NCBI GenBank assembly: GCA_035629175.1
Contig: DASPIL010000003.1
Coordinates: forward strand, 1 to 63,496
Source: Verrucomicrobiia bacterium
GTDB lineage: Bacteria; Verrucomicrobiota; Verrucomicrobiia; Limisphaerales; DASXHY01
Length of the DNA: 63,496 nt
Direction: 5' to 3'
The position numbers were made by a program, and so were the translations under genes. How positions within the stretch are numbered: the first letter of the stretch is position 1; every line of letters begins with the position of its first letter. Positions 43,859 to 54,800 of the stretch are shown in pieces. The notes under the pieces were generated by a model. It was given only the letters and a program-made list of their open reading frames with translations, searched no databases and had not been told where the DNA came from.

Positions 43859-43980
43859 CCCCAACTAATTGGGGTGTCTCCGGCCTCGGAAGAGAACCCC
43901 GGAGGAACGAATTTGCCAAAAATCTGCTTGAAAACCGCAGTTCTTTCTTTGAGCGCCTCGAAGACAAGAACAGGAAAGGA
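43859..43980 (+). promoter_or_regulatory. Structured 5' leader of nrdJ
   Basis: Three or four hairpins are visible. CCCCAA-CTAA-TTGGGG is at 43859-43874. CTCCGG/CCGGAG is at 43878-43904. CTGC/GCAG is around 43925-43940. GTTCTT-TCTT...AAG-AC-AAGAAC is at 43940-43971 and abuts AGGAAAGGA (43972-43980), the probable Shine-Dalgarno of nrdJ. This arrangement suits translational control. The classic cobalamin-riboswitch B12 box was not found. An RNA motif upstream of nrdJ genes is known from comparative genomics, but I cannot align this one to it. Confidence 0.5.
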
Positions 43981-43990
43981 AAATCGAACC

Positions 43991-46900
43991 ATGATCGACG
44001 CTCGCGAGGAAGTCTTGCCGTCTGCCGCCCGGCAGCATCGCCGTCGTCCAGCCAAGGTCGCTGGCACGCGCAATCCCAAGTCCGCGAACGGCTCTGGCCG
44101 GCGCATGTTGAAGGTGGCGCGGACTTTCAGTGACGCCAAAGTAAAGCCGTTCGATCAACTCGAGTGGGAAAAGCGCATCGCCGAAATTACGGACGACGCG
44201 GGCAAGGTCATTTTCAAGCAGGAAGGCGTCGAGGTCCCGAAGTCATGGTCCGTGCTCGCGACGAAGGTCGTCGTCTCCAAATATTTCTACGGCGAACAGA
44301 ACACGCCGGAGCGGGAAACGTCGGTTCGCCAGCTCATCCATCGCATCTGTCGCACGATCGCCGATTGGGGTATCAAGGACGGCTATTTCAGCAAGGCGGA
44401 TGGCGAAGTGTTTTATGACGAACTGACATGGCTCTGCGTCAACCAATATGGCGCATTCAATTCTCCCGTTTGGTTCAACGTCGGCCTGTTCCATCAATAC
44501 GGCGTCGGCAAGAATTCGGGCAAGGGCAACTGGGTCTACAATCGCAAGACAGGCGAGGCGGAACGCGCCTTCACCCAATACGAATATCCGCAGACCAGCG
44601 CGTGCTTCATCCAATCGGTCGACGACAACATGGAATCGATCATGCGCCTGGCCTATAGCGAGGCGATGCTTTTCAAGTTCGGTTCGGGCACGGGCACTGA
44701 CCTTTCCCCGATTCGTTCGAGCAAGGAGAAGCTGAGCGGCGGCGGACGGCCGAGCGGTCCCATGTCGTTCCTGAAAGTGTACGACCAGGTCGCGAATGTC
44801 GTGAAGTCCGGCGGCAAGACCCGCCGCGCTGCAAAGATGAACACGCTGCGCGACTGGCATGGTGACATCGAGGAATTCATCGACGCCAAGCAGAGGGAAG
44901 AGAAGAAGGCATGGGCGTTGATCGAGCAGGGTTACGACGGCTCGTACAATGGCGATGCTTATGGCAGCGTGATGTACCAGAACGAGAATCTCTCCGTTCG
45001 CGCCAGCGATGAATTCATGCAGTCGGCATTGGAAGGCCGTGAGTGGTGGACCCGTTCCGTTTGCAGCGGCAAACCGCTCCAGAAGAAGGACGCCAACACG
45101 CTGCTCAACAAGATCGCTGAAGGCACCTGGGTTTGCGGAGATCCCGGAATGCAGTATGACGGCCCGATTCAGAAATGGCATACGTGCAAGGGCACGGAGC
45201 CAATTCATTCAACGAATCCCTGCTCTGAATACGTTTTCATCAACAACACCGCCTGCAACCTGGCGTCGTTGAACCTGATGAAGTTCAAGCGTGAGGATGG
45301 AAAATTTGACGTCGATCGCTACAAGGCGGCGGTTCGTATTTATATCACTGCGCAGGAAATCCTCGTCGACAACGCAAGCTATCCCACCAAGGACATTGCG
45401 GAGAATTCCCATATCTTCCGCACGCTGGGCCTCGGTTACGCCAATTTGGGATCGCTCATCATGAGCTACGGTTTGCCCTACGATTCCAACGAAGGCCGCG
45501 CCCTTGCAGGGGCCTTGACTGCGATCATGACGGGCCATGCCTACGAGCAGAGTGCCGAGATTGCGAGCGCCATTGGAGCCTTTCCGGGTTATCGCGATGC
45601 GCGTTGCGCCCACATTTCCAAGCCGCTCGCGAAGGATAATGTCGAATCCATGCTCAATGTCATCAAGCTGCACCGCGATGCCGTCGAAGAGATTCACCCG
45701 AGCGAGGACTTTGGTTACTTGAAGGATGAAGCGCGGCGTTGCTGGGACGGTGCTCTTGATCGCGGGCAGAAGGCCGGTTACCGCAACGCGCAGGTGACGG
45801 TGCTCGCGCCGACGGGAACGATCGCGTTCCTGATGGATTGCGACACGACCGGTGTTGAGCCTGACATTGCTCTCGTGAAATATAAGCTGCTGGCAGGCGG
45901 CGGGATGTTGAAAATTGTGAACCGCACCGTCGACCAGGCATTGCACCGCCTTGGCTACAACAAGACGGAAATCCAGGCGATCATTGCGCACGTGGAGAAG
46001 TTCGACACGATCGAAGATGTCGAGGACAACGGCGCGACTGTGCGCAGCGGGCTCAAGCCCGAGCATCTCGCGGTGTTCGATTGCGCGTTCAAGGCGTATC
46101 GTGGCAAGCGCAGCATCAATTACATGGCCCACCTGAAAATGATGGGCGCGGCGCAGCCGTTCATCAGCGGCGCGATTTCCAAGACCGTGAACATGCCGAC
46201 CGAATGCACGGCCGCCGACGTTCGCGATGCTTACATTCAAGCCTGGAAGATGGGATTGAAGTGCGTGGCGATCTATCGCGACGGCTCCAAGCGTTCGCAA
46301 CCGCTTAACACCCGCAAAACCAACGAAGGTGGCGAAAAGGTTTCCACCGGCTCTGTTGAGACGGCATCGCTCGAAGGCCGGATCAAGGAACTCGATCTCG
46401 AAGTGGCGAAGTATCGCGAGGCTTCCGGCAAGCCGTTGCGCCGCCGCCTCGCCGAAACACGGCCAGCCATCACCCACAAATTCGACATCGCGGGCCACGA
46501 GGGTTACCTCACGGTTGGATTGTTCGAGGATGGAAATCCCGGCGAACTCTTCATCACGATGGCGAAGGAAGGTTCGACGATCGGCGGCTTGATGGACGGC
46601 ATCGGCACCTTGACCAGCATGGCGCTTCAATACGGCGTTCCGCTGGACGCCTTGGTCAAGAAATTCGCGCATCAACGCTTCGAGCCTTCCGGCTTCACCA
46701 AGAACCCGGAAATCCGCAATGCATCATCGATTACGGATTACGTGTTCCGCTGGATGGCGCTGCAGTTCATTCCTGGATATCGCGAAACGAATTCCGCCGT
46801 GCGCCAGCAGCCTGAGCTGGCAATGCCTGGATTACTTGAAGAGCTGAAAAAAAAAGTGAATCGCCCGGTGCCTGACCTTGCGATCGCTGAGGACTCAGAA

Positions 46901-47083
46901 GTTCTGAACGTCAAGACGAGCAGCGGCAACGGCCAAAAGGATCGTGTGGTACGATCGCTGAGCGATTCCGTCGCGCACTTCCAGCAGGATGCGCCGACCT
47001 GTCCGAACTGTGGCCACGTCGCCGTCCGCAACGGCGCCTGCTACAAGTGCCTGAACTGCGGCGAAAGCCTGGGCTGCAGTTAG
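43991..47083 (+). CDS. nrdJ: Adenosylcobalamin-dependent (class II) ribonucleoside-diphosphate reductase
   Basis: Reduces ribonucleotides to deoxyribonucleotides using B12, independent of oxygen. The start at 43991 is preceded by AGGAAAGGA. An N-terminal basic, low-complexity segment (about 1-50) replaces an ATP-cone. The catalytic barrel has FNSPVWFNVGL, FGSGTGTDLSPI, the NPCSEY active-site loop and LAPTGTIAFLM. A TSCPD-type region near 830-930 (EGYLTVGLFEDGNPGELFIT, then GGLMDGIGTLTSMALQYG) is followed by a terminal zinc ribbon (CPNC, CYKCLNC). The 1030-residue length fits this vitamin B12-dependent group. It is a single-gene unit with leader and terminator. Confidence 0.95.
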   Translation: MIDAREEVLPSAARQHRRRPAKVAGTRNPKSANGSGRRMLKVARTFSDAKVKPFDQLEWEKRIAEITDDAGKVIFKQEGVEVPKSWSVLATKVVVSKYFYGEQNTPERETSVRQLIHRICRTIADWGIKDGYFSKADGEVFYDELTWLCVNQYGAFNSPVWFNVGLFHQYGVGKNSGKGNWVYNRKTGEAERAFTQYEYPQTSACFIQSVDDNMESIMRLAYSEAMLFKFGSGTGTDLSPIRSSKEKLSGGGRPSGPMSFLKVYDQVANVVKSGGKTRRAAKMNTLRDWHGDIEEFIDAKQREEKKAWALIEQGYDGSYNGDAYGSVMYQNENLSVRASDEFMQSALEGREWWTRSVCSGKPLQKKDANTLLNKIAEGTWVCGDPGMQYDGPIQKWHTCKGTEPIHSTNPCSEYVFINNTACNLASLNLMKFKREDGKFDVDRYKAAVRIYITAQEILVDNASYPTKDIAENSHIFRTLGLGYANLGSLIMSYGLPYDSNEGRALAGALTAIMTGHAYEQSAEIASAIGAFPGYRDARCAHISKPLAKDNVESMLNVIKLHRDAVEEIHPSEDFGYLKDEARRCWDGALDRGQKAGYRNAQVTVLAPTGTIAFLMDCDTTGVEPDIALVKYKLLAGGGMLKIVNRTVDQALHRLGYNKTEIQAIIAHVEKFDTIEDVEDNGATVRSGLKPEHLAVFDCAFKAYRGKRSINYMAHLKMMGAAQPFISGAISKTVNMPTECTAADVRDAYIQAWKMGLKCVAIYRDGSKRSQPLNTRKTNEGGEKVSTGSVETASLEGRIKELDLEVAKYREASGKPLRRRLAETRPAITHKFDIAGHEGYLTVGLFEDGNPGELFITMAKEGSTIGGLMDGIGTLTSMALQYGVPLDALVKKFAHQRFEPSGFTKNPEIRNASSITDYVFRWMALQFIPGYRETNSAVRQQPELAMPGLLEELKKKVNRPVPDLAIAEDSEVLNVKTSSGNGQKDRVVRSLSDSVAHFQQDAPTCPNCGHVAVRNGACYKCLNCGESLGCS

Positions 47084-47112
47084 TCCCCCGGCGAGGCGCA
47101 ACAACATTCGAA

Positions 47113-47144
47113 ATCGGAGGGCCTCAAACCCTCCGATTTTTTTT
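47113..47144 (+). terminator. Rho-independent terminator after nrdJ
   Basis: ATCGGAGGG/CCCTCCGAT stem with loop CCTCAAA is followed by eight T. Confidence 0.92.
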
Positions 47145-47603
47145 GGGCCAACGGAGAGTGGCCGTCCCGGCCACAGGAACACTCGAAAATCCGTGTTTAA
47201 AAAGATTTGCCCTCTCCTTTTTCTCCGCGATCTCTGCGCCCTACTGTCAAAAGTCCAGTTGCTGACGAATCAGTAGAAGAATCGGAAAACCACGAAACAC
47301 ACACGGCGGCAGAGCCGCAACCAAAACGCGAAAGGGAAAAAACGGGTTTACGCGAATTACGCGAATTTTCGCGAATTCAAGAGAAGTTTAACCACGGATG
47401 CGAATCACACGAAATCCGAGAACGGCCGAACGGGTTGACGCGAATTCCGGTAATTCTCGGGAACTTTCTGCTTATTTCGCCTGGTTCGGGTGATTCGTGG
47501 TTGTACGCTTCTCCTGCTGATCCGTATTCGTCAGTATCATTGGCACACTGCGGGAAGCACCTCACGCTTGGCACGTTGCCGCGCCGGCACATATATTCCC
47601 CGG
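47145..47603. repeat. Intergenic region with degenerate short repeats, locus C
   Basis: About 460 bp without a convincing gene. Bases 47215-47244 carry CTTTTTCTCCGCGATCTCTG-like sequence. Bases 47291-47310 carry CCACGAAACACACACGG. Bases 47344-47380 carry GGGTTTACGCGAATTACGCG, then AATTTTCGCGAATTC. Bases 47389-47413 carry TAACCACGGATGCGAATCAC, and 47432-47461 carry GGGTTGACGCGAATTCCGGT. The unit spacing is about 11-12 bases. A 134-codon frame through this stretch is a translation of the repeats, not a gene. Confidence 0.6.
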
Positions 47604-48665
47604 GTGATTGATACGGAACAGAAGCTCGCGGATTTCCTCAAGGTGCTGGAAAGCGCGACGTGGATTGCTGTCGATACCGAGGCTGACAGCCTGCACGCCT
47701 ACCCCGAAAAGGTGTGCCTTATTCAAATCAGCACGGCTGACGGCGACTTCCTGGTGGATCCGCTGGCTGACATGCGCCTGGATCCGCTCCTCGAGGCGTT
47801 GAACGGACACGAACTGATCATGCATGGCGCGGATTACGATCTGCGACTTCTGCTGAAGCACCACGAATTTGTTCCAACCGCCATTTTCGATACCATGCTC
47901 GCGGCGCGGCTCCTCGGGGAACGGCAGTTCGGCTATAGCAGCCTGGTTGAACGATACCTGCAGGTGAAGCTCGAGAAGGGGCCGCAAAAGGCAAATTGGG
48001 CAATACGGCCACTAACCGAGCGAATGGAGAAATATGCGAGGAACGACACCCACTATCTCCGCAGCCTGGAAGACAAATTGCGGGCGGAACTCGAGGCGAA
48101 AGGCCGTCTGGGATGGCATCAGGAATCCTGCGTGCGGCTGATCCAGGAATGCACCACGCCCCGGCCGGTGGACGAGGAATCGATCTGGCGCATCAAGGGA
48201 AGTCATGCGCTGGACCGTCCCGCGCTCGCCGTGTTGCGGGAGCTTTGGAAGTGGCGCGAGGAGGAGGCGACTCTCGCAAACCGGCCGCCGTTCTTCGTGC
48301 TGAGCCACGAGACCATGGTCGCGCTCGCAAACGCCGGCGGACTGAAGCATTCGGTTCACACATTGTTGCCCCGGAACATTTCGGACCGCCGCCGCTCGGG
48401 AATCCTCCAAGCGATCTCGCGGGGCAGGGCCGTCACTTCTGAAAAGCTGCCGCGGCTCCTCGTTCATCGGAGCCATCGGCCAACCGAGGCCGAACGCCGG
48501 CGTTTTCTGGAATTGCAAACGCGGCGGGATCAGCGCGCCACCGAGCTCGGAATCGATCCCACACTGATCGCCAGCCGCGCTACCCTTAGTGATCTGGCAC
48601 GTGACGAAAAGGCGCACGCGGCCGATTTGATGGGCTGGCAACGCGCATTGATGGGAATGAATTAA
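47604..48665 (+). CDS. rnd: Ribonuclease D
   Basis: A DEDDy 3'-5' exoribonuclease for tRNA and RNA maturation, 353 residues. ExoI AVDTEADSLHAYPEKVCLIQ, ExoII MHGADYDLRLLLKHH and ExoIII YARNDTHYL are present, followed by an HRDC domain near 195-290. The GTG at 47604 is chosen because VIDTEQKLADFL directly precedes the exonuclease core; an in-frame GTG at 47490 would read through the intergenic repeat. Confidence 0.9.
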   Translation: MIDTEQKLADFLKVLESATWIAVDTEADSLHAYPEKVCLIQISTADGDFLVDPLADMRLDPLLEALNGHELIMHGADYDLRLLLKHHEFVPTAIFDTMLAARLLGERQFGYSSLVERYLQVKLEKGPQKANWAIRPLTERMEKYARNDTHYLRSLEDKLRAELEAKGRLGWHQESCVRLIQECTTPRPVDEESIWRIKGSHALDRPALAVLRELWKWREEEATLANRPPFFVLSHETMVALANAGGLKHSVHTLLPRNISDRRRSGILQAISRGRAVTSEKLPRLLVHRSHRPTEAERRRFLELQTRRDQRATELGIDPTLIASRATLSDLARDEKAHAADLMGWQRALMGMN

Positions 48666-48860
48666 CGACCGCGGGAGGTCAAAAAAAAATTTCTACGGAC
48701 CCCGATGGCTGCTTACGGGTGCAAGCTTTCCGAAATGGGGCCAATACCCCATGTGAGCGTTTAAAACACCTCCCTAGGTTCTGCCTGTTCCTGGATTCGC
48801 TAGAACGCGACAGTTCTCGTTTTTGAGTCTGCCGCAGTGTTGTCCAGTACATGTGTTGAT
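48666..48860 (+). promoter_or_regulatory. Upstream region of the poly-HAMP kinase gene
   Basis: It contains a perfect 6-bp hairpin ATGGGG-CCAATA-CCCCAT at 48735-48752 and a nine-A run at 48681-48689. A promoter is expected but not assignable. Confidence 0.35.
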
Positions 48861-51800
48861 ATGAAGACGAAACCACTTTCGAGAACGACTACCACGGCCA
48901 GGCCGACGCCTGCGTCGCTCCCACGGGTATCCACGCCTAAAACCCCGAAGCTCAAGACCACTGCTAGTGGCAAAGCGAACGCACGCAACGGCGGCGAACC
49001 TGGGCAGGTGAACTCGGTGGAACTGCTTTCCGCGCTGGTCGCCATCAAGAATGGGGACTTTACCGTTCGATTGCCCCTCTCGTGGACCGGGGTCGGTGGC
49101 AAAGTCGCCGATTGCTTCAACGAAGTGGCGGAATTGATGTCACATTCGACGAGCGAATTGAGCCGGGTCAGCCGCGTCGTGGGCAAGGAAGGCAAGATCC
49201 AGGAACGTCTTTCGCTCGGATTGGTCACGGGCGCCTGGGCTGAACGCGTGCACTCCGTCAATACGCTCATTGATTGCCTCGCGCATCCCGTCAGCGAAAC
49301 CGCCCGCGTCATCGGCGCTGTGGCCAAAGGCGATCTCTCGCAAACGATGGCGCTGGAAATCGATGGACACCGCCTCGAGGGCGAATTTCTTCGAACCGCA
49401 AAAACGGTCAACACGATGGTCAACCAGCTCGGCGCGTTCGCATCTGAGGTAAACCGCGTGGCGCGCGAAGTGGGAACCGAAGGAAAACTTGGCGGCCAGG
49501 CGAAGGTCAAGGGCGTCGCAGGCACGTGGAAGGACCTTACCGATAACGTGAACCTGATGGCTTCGAACCTGACGTCTCAGGTGCGTAACATCGCGACAGT
49601 CACCACGGCGGTGGCGAATGGCGACCTTACCAAGAAGATCACGGTGGACGTCCGCGGCGAATTTCTCGAACTGAAGGACACGATCAACACGATGGTGGAC
49701 CAATTGCGCTCATTTGCATCGGAAGTGACCCGCGTGGCGCGCGAAGTGGGAACGGAAGGAAAGCTGGGCGGCCAGGCGAAGGTTGAGGGTGTCTCGGGAA
49801 CGTGGAAGGACCTTACCGATTCGGTGAATTCGATGGCAGGCAATCTGACGGCGCAGGTGCGCAATATTGCCGCGGTGACCACGGCGGTTGCCAATGGCGA
49901 CCTTTCAAAGAAGATCACGGTCGATGTCAAAGGCGAAATCCTCGAGTTGAAGAACACCATCAACACGATGGTGGATCAGCTCTCCTCGTTTGCTGCGGAA
50001 GTCACACGCGTGGCGCGCGAAGTCGGAACTGAAGGCAAGCTCGGCGGCCAGGCGCAGGTGCGCGGCGTGGCGGGCACATGGAAAGATCTCACGGATTCAG
50101 TCAATTCAATGGCGGGCAACCTGACTGCCCAGGTGCGTAACATCGCTGAGGTCACGACGGCGGTTGCCAATGGCGACCTTTCAAAGAAGATCACCGTCGA
50201 CGTCAAAGGCGAAATCCTGCAGCTCAAAGACACCATCAATACAATGGTGGACCAGCTTCGTTCCTTTGCGGCGGAAGTGACGCGTGTCGCGCGCGAAGTG
50301 GGAACGGAAGGCAAGCTTGGCGGCCAGGCGGAGGTGAAAGGCGTGTCGGGAACGTGGAAGGATCTCACGGATTCCGTCAATCTGATGGCCGCAAATCTCA
50401 CTGCGCAGGTGCGTAATATTGCTGCCGTAACCACCGCTGTCGCCAATGGCGATCTCTCGAAGAAAATTACTGTCGACGTCAAAGGTGAGATCCTGGAGCT
50501 GAAGAACACCATCAACACGATGGTCGATCAGTTGCGTTCGTTTGCTGCGGAAGTGACGCGTGTCGCGCGCGAAGTCGGAACGGAAGGCAAACTCGGCGGA
50601 CAGGCGGATGTGAAAGGCGTGGCGGGGACGTGGAAGGATCTCACGGATTCCGTCAATTCCATGGCATCGAACCTCACGGCGCAGGTTCGCAATATTGCAA
50701 CGGTGACAACTGCTGTGGCGAACGGCGATCTCTCGAAGAAGATCACGGTCGACGTCAAAGGCGAAATCCTCGAGCTGAAAAACACGATCAACACAATGGT
50801 CGATCAGCTTTCATCGTTCGCCGCGGAGGTGACGCGCGTGGCTCGTGAAGTGGGAACGGAAGGCAAACTGGGCGGACAGGCGGATGTTAAAGGGGTGGCA
50901 GGAACGTGGAAGGACCTCACGGATTCCGTCAATTCCATGGCGGGCAACCTGACTGCACAGGTGCGTAATATCGCTGAAGTGACGACCGCCGTGGCCAATG
51001 GAGATCTGTCCAAGAAGATCACCGTCGACGTCAAAGGTGAAATTCTTGAATTGAAGAACACCATCAACACGATGGTGGATCAGTTGCGTTCGTTTGCGGC
51101 GGAAGTGACGCGCGTGGCGCGTGAAGTGGGAACGGAAGGCAAGCTGGGCGGCCAGGCAGACGTGAAGGGCGTGGCAGGAACGTGGAAGGATCTCACGGAT
51201 TCCGTGAATTCCATGGCGTCGAACCTGACTGCGCAGGTCCGCAACATTGCGGCGGTTACGACTGCGGTTGCAAACGGCGACCTGACCAAGAAAATCACAG
51301 TCGACGTCAAAGGCGAAATTCTCGAGCTGAAGAACACGATCAACACGATGGTGGATCAGCTATCGTCATTCGCCGCCGAAGTCACGCGTGTGGCTCGCGA
51401 AGTGGGAACGGAAGGCAAACTGGGCGGACAGGCTGAAGTCAAAGGTGTCGCGGGCACCTGGAAGGATCTTACGGATTCCGTGAATTCCATGGCAGGCAAT
51501 CTGACTGCGCAGGTCCGCAACATCGCCGCTGTGACCACGGCGGTTGCGAACGGCGATCTTTCCAAGAAAATCACGGTGGATGTCAAAGGTGAGATTCTGG
51601 AGCTCAAGGACACGATCAACACGATGGTTGATCAGTTGCGTTCGTTCGCATCGGAGGTGACGCGTGTCGCACGTGAAGTGGGCTCGGAAGGCAAGCTGGG
51701 CGGGCAGGCGGACGTGCGAGGCCTTGCGGGTGTATGGAAGGATCTGACCGACAATGTGAACTTCATGGCGTCGAACCTCACGACGCAGGTCCGCAACATC

Positions 51801-54800
51801 GCAGCCGTGACCACGGCCGTGGCCAATGGCGATCTCACAAAGAAAATCACCGTCGATGTCAAAGGCGAAATCCTTGAGTTGAAGAACACGGTGAACACGA
51901 TGGTGGACCAGCTGTCATCGTTCGCCGACGAAGTGACGCGTGTCGCCCGCGAAGTGGGAACGGAAGGCAAACTGGGCGGGCAGGCGCAGGTAAAGGGCGT
52001 GTCGGGCACATGGAAGGATCTCACAGACAATGTGAATTTCATGGCATCAAACCTGACGAATCAGGTGCGAGGCATTGCGAAGGTTGTGACGGCGGTCGCG
52101 AATGGCGATCTCAAGCGCAAACTGCTGGTTGAGGCGAAGGGCGAAATTGCCGAGCTGGCTGATACCATCAACAGCATGATTGACACGCTCGCGACGTTTG
52201 CAGACCAGGTCACGACGGTCGCGCGCGAAGTCGGTGTTGAGGGCAAGCTGGGGGGCCAGGCGAGCGTGCCGGGCGCGGCGGGCACGTGGAAGGATCTGAC
52301 CGAAAACGTGAATCAACTCGCGGCCAATCTGAGCACACAGGTGCGCGCGATTGCGGACGTTGCAACTGCGGTGACCAAAGGCGACCTGACTCGCTTCATT
52401 CAGGTGGATGCCCGCGGCGAAGTGGCCGCGCTGAAGGACAACATCAACGAGATGATCCGCAACCTGAAGGACACAACCATCAAGAACAACGAGCAGGACT
52501 GGCTCAAGACCAACCTGACGAAGTTCACGCGGATGTTGCAGGGTCAGAAGGACATGCTCACGGTCGGCAAGCTGATCCTTTCCGAGCTCGCGCCCGTGGT
52601 CTCGGCCCAGCACGGCGTGTTCTATGTGATGGAGACGCCCAAGGACGAAGGCGCCGAAACGCCGGAACACAACGAACCGTATTTGAAGCTGCTGGCGAGT
52701 TACGCTTTCAGGAATCGCAAGAACATGGGAAATCGCTTCATGCTCGGCGAAGGGCTTGTCGGCCAGGCCGCGCTGGAACGCGAACGCATCCTGATCACCA
52801 GCGCTCCCGACGATTACGTGGAGATCACGTCGGGCCTTGGCCAGGCGCCGCCGACCAACATCATCGTGCTGCCTGTCCTGTTTGAAGGGCAGGTCAAGGC
52901 GGTAATGGAACTTTCCTCCTTTGAAAAGTTCAGTGCCATTCACCAGGCCTTCCTGGATCAATTGGTCGAATCGATCGGCATCGTGTTGAACACGATCGAG
53001 GCCAACACGCGAACCGAGGATCTGCTGAAGCAGTCACAATCTCTCGCGAAGGAACTGCAAAGCCGGCAGGAGGAATTGCAGAACACGAACGAGGAGCTGC
53101 AGGACAAGGCCAAGTTGCTGGCCGAGCAGAACGCGGAAGTCGAACGCAAGAATCGCGAAGTCGAGCAGGCGCGCCAGGCACTCGAAGAAAAGGCGGAGCA
53201 GCTCGCGCTTACGTCCAAATACAAATCCGAGTTTCTTGCGAACATGTCGCACGAATTGCGCACGCCGCTTAACAGCCTGCTCATTCTTGCCGACCAGCTG
53301 GCGCAAAACATCGAGGGCAACCTCACGGCCAAGCAGGTGGAATTCGCCAGAACGATCCATGCCTCAGGCAACGACCTGCTCAGCCTCATCAATGACATTC
53401 TCGACCTGTCGAAGATCGAATCGGGCACGGTCACCGTGGACATCGCCGCGCTGCGCTTCTCCGACCTCCGCGATTATGTGGACCGCACATTCCGTCATGT
53501 CGCCGAAGCCAAGGGAGTGGACTTCGAAATCGAAGTGGATTCGGAGCTGCCGGCGAGCATGTTCACCGACACCCAGCGGCTGGAGCAGGTGATTCGCAAT
53601 CTCCTTTCAAACGCATTCAAGTTCACCGAGAAAGGGCAGGTGCTGATGAAGGTTGCTGCCGTTACCGAAGGCTGGAATCCGGAGAACGAGGTGTTGTACC
53701 ATGCGCGCTCCGTCATAGCGTTCTCGGTGACAGACACCGGCATTGGGATTGCGCCGGAGAAGCAGCAGATCATCTTTGAAGCCTTCCAGCAGGCGGATGG
53801 CAGCACGAGCCGCAAGTACGGCGGGACGGGGCTGGGCCTGGCGATCAGCCGCGAAATTGCGCGTCTGCTGGGCGGGGAGATCCGGCTGGCGAGCGCTCTC
53901 GGCCAGGGAAGCACCTTTACGCTCTACCTGCCGCAGACCCACGTGCCAATGCGCTCGGTGCGCAAGGAAAGCACGCTGCAGCAGACCGAGGATGGCCGCC
54001 TGATCACCACGCCGCTGCTTTCGCAGGACGTTTCCGATGGCCAGGATTCCGGGCCGTTCGACACATCAGTGGAGGATGATCGCGGGAAAATCTTACCAAC
54101 CGACAAGGTGCTGTTGATCGTGGAAGATGATCCCAACTACGCGCGGATCCTTCTCGAAATGGCACATGACAAAGGCTTCAAAGGCATCATTGCCCATTCT
54201 GGCGCCACAGCGTTGGCGATGGCCCGGGAGTTCAAGCCAGCTGCAGTCACGCTCGACATCCGGCTGCCTGATGTGAACGGTTGGAAGGTGCTCGACCGTT
54301 TGAAGATCGACCTCGCCACTCGGCATATACCGATTCACGTGATTGCCGTGGACCTCGACGAAACCTCGAGCCGCCTGGCAGGTGCGTTCGGGTTCCTGAC
54401 GAAATCGGAATCGAAGGATTCGCTGGAGAAGGCATTCGACGAATTGAAGGAATTCACGGATCGCCCGGTCAAGAATCTCCTGGTCGTTGAAGACGACGAG
54501 ATTCAGAGCATGCATCTTCGCGAACTGGTCGGGAATGGCGACGTGAAGACAACGATTGTCGGGTCCGGCCGCGAGGCGCTTGATGCCATCCACACGGACA
54601 AGTTCGATTGCGTGGTCATGGACCTGGGATTGCCCGACATGTCGGGAGCGGAGTTGCTGGAACAAATTCGCAAGGAAAGCAGCACCGCTGCAATTCCCGT
54701 GATCGTTCATACGGCGCGCGAGTTGCCCCGCGACGAATCCGATCACTTGAAGGAACTGGCAGAGTCGATCGTGGTCAAGGACGCGCGTTCTCCCGAGCGG

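Noticed and set aside
43655-43990. Classic cobalamin riboswitch upstream of nrdJ
   Set aside because: Expected B12-box sequence was not found; only generic hairpins are visible.
45209-46675. 488-codon minus-strand frame
   Set aside because: Entirely antisense to nrdJ, whose motifs are unambiguous; a GC-driven shadow frame.
47207-47611. 134-codon plus-strand frame
   Set aside because: It is a translation of the degenerate repeats at locus C and runs into the RNase D start.
49446-52481. CRISPR-like or satellite array
   Set aside because: The 276-bp period is in frame, spacer-free and encodes HAMP domains.
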